Origin: a bacterium
GTDB lineage: Bacteria > Patescibacteriota > Patescibacteriia > UBA2591 > JAGGZP01
NCBI GenBank assembly: GCA_021161965.1
Contig: JAGGZP010000032.1
Coordinates: forward strand, 1 to 6,403
Length of the DNA: 6,403 nt
Direction of reading: 5' to 3'
A model generated the notes under the pieces. It was not told where the DNA came from, made no database searches, and worked only from the letters and a program-made list of their open reading frames with translations. A program made the translations under genes and the position numbers. Below are positions 5,689 to 6,403 of the stretch, piece after piece; the stretch's first letter is position 1, and each line of letters starts with the position of its first letter.

Positions 5689-5717
5689 TTGACATTTGCC
5701 AAAAAAAATAGTAAAAT
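5689..5717 (+). promoter_or_regulatory. Promoter of tRNA-Gly and the downstream repeat region
   Basis: Plus strand: TTGACA (5689-5694), 17-bp spacer, TAAAAT (5712-5717). The predicted start is about 5724, 8 bases before the mature tRNA. No terminator separates tRNA-Gly from the tRNA-Leu/GIY-YIG patch, so this promoter may transcribe that as well. Confidence 0.75.
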
Positions 5718-5731
5718 AACGGGTGTAAATT

Positions 5732-5803
<72 letters not shown>

Positions 5804-5804
5804 C

Positions 5805-5870
5805 TTTAAAACAAGCAAAGGCAAATCATCACTCAAACAGATATTAAGAAATAGTTTATTGAATAAATAG
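5805..5870 (+). pseudogene. Remnant 3' end of a GIY-YIG nuclease gene
   Basis: It encodes the last 21 residues and TAG stop of the intact GIY-YIG gene at 6137-6373 (from FKTSKGKSSLK to the stop) with identical protein sequence. It has no start codon, no GIY-YIG motif and directly abuts tRNA-Gly. It appears to be the left-over end of a duplicated unit, not an expressed gene. Confidence 0.85.
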
Positions 5871-5900
5871 TATGCCGCGGTGGCGGAATTGGTATACGCG
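5805..5900 (+). repeat. Direct repeat, copy 1 (GIY-YIG gene tail plus tRNA-Leu 5' half)
   Basis: It matches 6308-6403 at 95 of 96 positions, offset 503 bp; the second copy runs off the window, so the true length is unknown. The only difference (C at 5822, T at 6325) is in the third base of a Gly codon. The left edge falls one base after tRNA-Gly. Confidence 0.98.
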
Positions 5901-5910
5901 TTGGACTTAA
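5874..5910 (+). pseudogene. tRNA-Leu (TAA) 5' half, interrupted in the anticodon loop
   Basis: The sequence has the 5' acceptor strand GCCGCGG, a Leu-type D-arm (TGGCGGAATTGGTATACGC) and the anticodon 5' stem and loop start TTGGA-CTTAA (anticodon UAA). The expected TCCAA stem strand, variable arm and T-arm do not follow; a palindromic element begins at 5911. Further on, 5962-5975 (TAAAATCCGTCCGC) resembles the end of a T-loop and a partial 3' acceptor strand (CCGCG pairs with CGCGG), so the middle of the gene may have been replaced. As it stands no complete cloverleaf forms. Alternatives are an intron-containing gene whose second exon lies outside the window, or a split tRNA half. Confidence 0.75.
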
Positions 5911-5969
5911 CCATGAACCGCATAGGGTTCATGGTTACCCTGTACCCAATGTGGTACAGGGTAAAATCC
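5911..5969 (+). repeat. Composite palindromic element 1 (two hairpins)
   Basis: Hairpin A pairs CCATGAACC with GGTTCATGG around GCATAG; with the flanking tRNA TAA and a following TTA the stem reaches 12 bp (5908-5919 with 5926-5937). Hairpin B pairs TTACCCTGTACC (5935-5946) with GGTACAGGGTAA (5953-5964) around CAATGT. The unit ends GGGTAAAATCC. The stems are perfect, and the element is much more GC-rich than the surroundings. Confidence 0.92.
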
Positions 5970-5978
5970 GTCCGCGTT

Positions 5979-6039
5979 ATCTGTCAGATTAAATCAATAG
6001 TATTCGCTATAATAATTTAATCCAGTTAAATTAACAGAT
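5979..6039. repeat. Long imperfect AT-rich hairpin between the two composites
   Basis: ATCTGT (5979-5984) pairs with ACAGAT (6034-6039), GATTAAAT (5987-5994) with ATTTAATC (6015-6022), and ATAG (5997-6000) with CTAT (6007-6010) around a 6-nt loop. The pairing is asymmetric, with an 11-nt unpaired stretch on the right arm (6023-6033). It has no coding potential that I can see. It may be a decayed element of another repeat family, or chance pairing in AT-rich DNA. Confidence 0.4.
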
Positions 6040-6042
6040 CCA

Positions 6043-6130
6043 CCATGAACCACGTGGGGTTCATGGTTACCCTGCCGTAAACCACATTGGGTTCACGGTG
6101 ACATACCCGACGTGGTACAGGGTAAAATCC
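6043..6130 (+). repeat. Composite palindromic element 2, with a nested hairpin insertion
   Basis: It is identical to element 1 in all stem and flank bases, ending with the same GGGTAAAATCC, but its loops differ (ACGTGG and CGACGT instead of GCATAG and CAATGT) and it carries 29 extra bases (6075-6103) inside the second stem. Hairpin C is 6042-6051 with 6058-6067. The outer arms of the second hairpin are TTACCCTG (6067-6074) and CAGGGTAA (6118-6125), with TACC/GGTA inside. Confidence 0.92.
6075..6103 (+). repeat. Nested 29-nt hairpin inside composite element 2
   Basis: CCGTAAACC (6075-6083) pairs with GGTTCACGG (6090-6098) with one A-C mismatch around loop ACATTG, followed by TGACA. Removing these 29 bases restores CTG-TACC exactly as in element 1 and accounts for the whole length difference (88 against 59). 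Confidence 0.85.
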
Positions 6131-6136
6131 AAAAAT

Positions 6137-6373
6137 ATGTACTACACTTATATTTTACTTTTATCAAACAATCAATTTTATATTGGATCAACTAATAATT
6201 TAAAAAGACGTATTGATGAGCACAAAAGAAAAAGAAAGCAAACATTCAAATTAATCTTTTATGAAGCATTTGTTTCGAAAGAGGATGCGCGGAGAAGAGA
6301 AAAATATTTTAAAACAAGCAAAGGTAAATCATCACTCAAACAGATATTAAGAAATAGTTTATTGAATAAATAG
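6137..6373 (+). CDS. Single-domain GIY-YIG nuclease, 78 aa
   Basis: This is a minimal GIY-YIG endonuclease domain of the YhbQ/UPF0213-like kind, a fold also found in intron homing endonucleases and UvrC. It shows YIL (residues 5-7, in place of GIY), YIG (15-17), the catalytic Arg region LKRRIDEH (R24/R25, H29) and the metal-binding Glu in RRREKYFK (E55), so it looks catalytically intact. The family typically has 80-95 residues. I use ATG at 6137; the frame can be extended to a GTG at 6098, but that would translate the palindromic repeat. No Shine-Dalgarno is visible. It ends 3 bases before a tRNA-Leu start and 7 bases after a composite palindrome. DNA target and function are unknown; homing or mobility is suggested by context only. 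Confidence 0.88.
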   Translation: MYYTYILLLSNNQFYIGSTNNLKRRIDEHKRKRKQTFKLIFYEAFVSKEDARRREKYFKTSKGKSSLKQILRNSLLNK

Positions 6374-6403
6374 TATGCCGCGGTGGCGGAATTGGTATAC
6401 GCG
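6308..6403 (+). repeat. Direct repeat, copy 2 (runs off the window)
   Basis: This is the second copy of 5805-5900. It starts exactly at codon 58 of the intact GIY-YIG gene and continues through its stop into tRNA-Leu. Confidence 0.98.
6377..6403 (+). tRNA. tRNA-Leu, 5' end only (window edge)
   Basis: The 5' acceptor strand GCCGCGG and Leu-type D-arm, identical to 5874-5900, stop at the window end before the anticodon. Whether this is the intact tRNA-Leu(UAA) gene or another interrupted half cannot be seen. The placement 3 bases after the GIY-YIG stop is the same as in copy 1. Confidence 0.7.

Noticed and set aside
5641..5730. Replication origin
   Set aside because: Only one perfect DnaA box, with no box cluster and no dnaA, dnaN or other origin-linked gene nearby.
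5911..6130. CRISPR array
   Set aside because: The repeats are palindromes of unequal spacing without uniform spacers, and no cas genes are present.
5911..6376. Group I intron in tRNA-Leu(UAA)
   Set aside because: The location in the anticodon loop and the GIY-YIG gene are suggestive, but I cannot find the P, Q, R, S core elements, the hairpins are simple palindromes, and no second exon follows in the window.
5805..6403. Repeat as a pure assembly artefact
   Set aside because: It cannot be excluded, but the two copies differ at one base (synonymous in the nuclease frame) and have different left flanks.

Overview
The window is AT-rich chromosomal sequence carrying compact housekeeping genes, small proteins and scattered single RNA genes. 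Several things point to a Patescibacteria (CPR) genome, probably in the Parcubacteria/Microgenomates range: lysine- and isoleucine-rich proteins, a minimal translation and replication gene set, tRNAs without an encoded CCA, a divergent orphan 5S rRNA, a stand-alone Pol I-type 5'-3' exonuclease, tiny single-domain GIY-YIG proteins and palindromic repeats. The placement is an inference; no phylogenetic marker was run. TGA ends the der gene, so UGA is read as stop, which argues against the code-25 groups (Gracilibacteria/Absconditabacteria).

Layout. 1-892 (+): the C-terminal end of GTPase Der, overlapping pth by an ATGA. 928-2546 (-): in transcription order queA, a 76-aa unknown gene with its own promoter, a perfect Shine-Dalgarno and a terminator, tRNA-Arg(CCT), then a 5S rRNA with its own strong promoter and a 5' leader hairpin. 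2549-4866 (+): a promoter divergent from queA, a 61-residue one-helix membrane protein, tRNA-Cys(GCA), a Pol I-type flap exonuclease and holA. 4844-5670 (-): a three-gene operon of two small unknown proteins and ribosomal protein bS20, from a strong extended -10 promoter and convergent with holA. 5689-6403 (+): tRNA-Gly(GCC) from its own promoter, followed by a repeat-rich accessory patch.

The accessory patch is the unusual part. The 3' end of a GIY-YIG nuclease gene plus the 5' half of tRNA-Leu(TAA) occurs twice, 503 bp apart (95/96 identical over what is visible). Between the copies are two composite palindromic elements and one intact GIY-YIG gene. Apart from one 29-nt insertion, the two composites are identical in every stem and differ only in their 6-nt loops. 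All five hairpins fit one oriented core, ACC-RCRTNG-GGT. The first tRNA-Leu copy breaks off in the anticodon loop exactly where the first hairpin begins.

How the genes fit together: most serve translation (Der in ribosome assembly, Pth in peptidyl-tRNA recycling, QueA in tRNA modification, bS20, 5S rRNA and tRNAs). The exonuclease/holA pair serves replication, and both proteins carry apparent beta-clamp contact motifs. A consensus DnaA box lies between the divergent promoters of the bS20 operon and tRNA-Gly.
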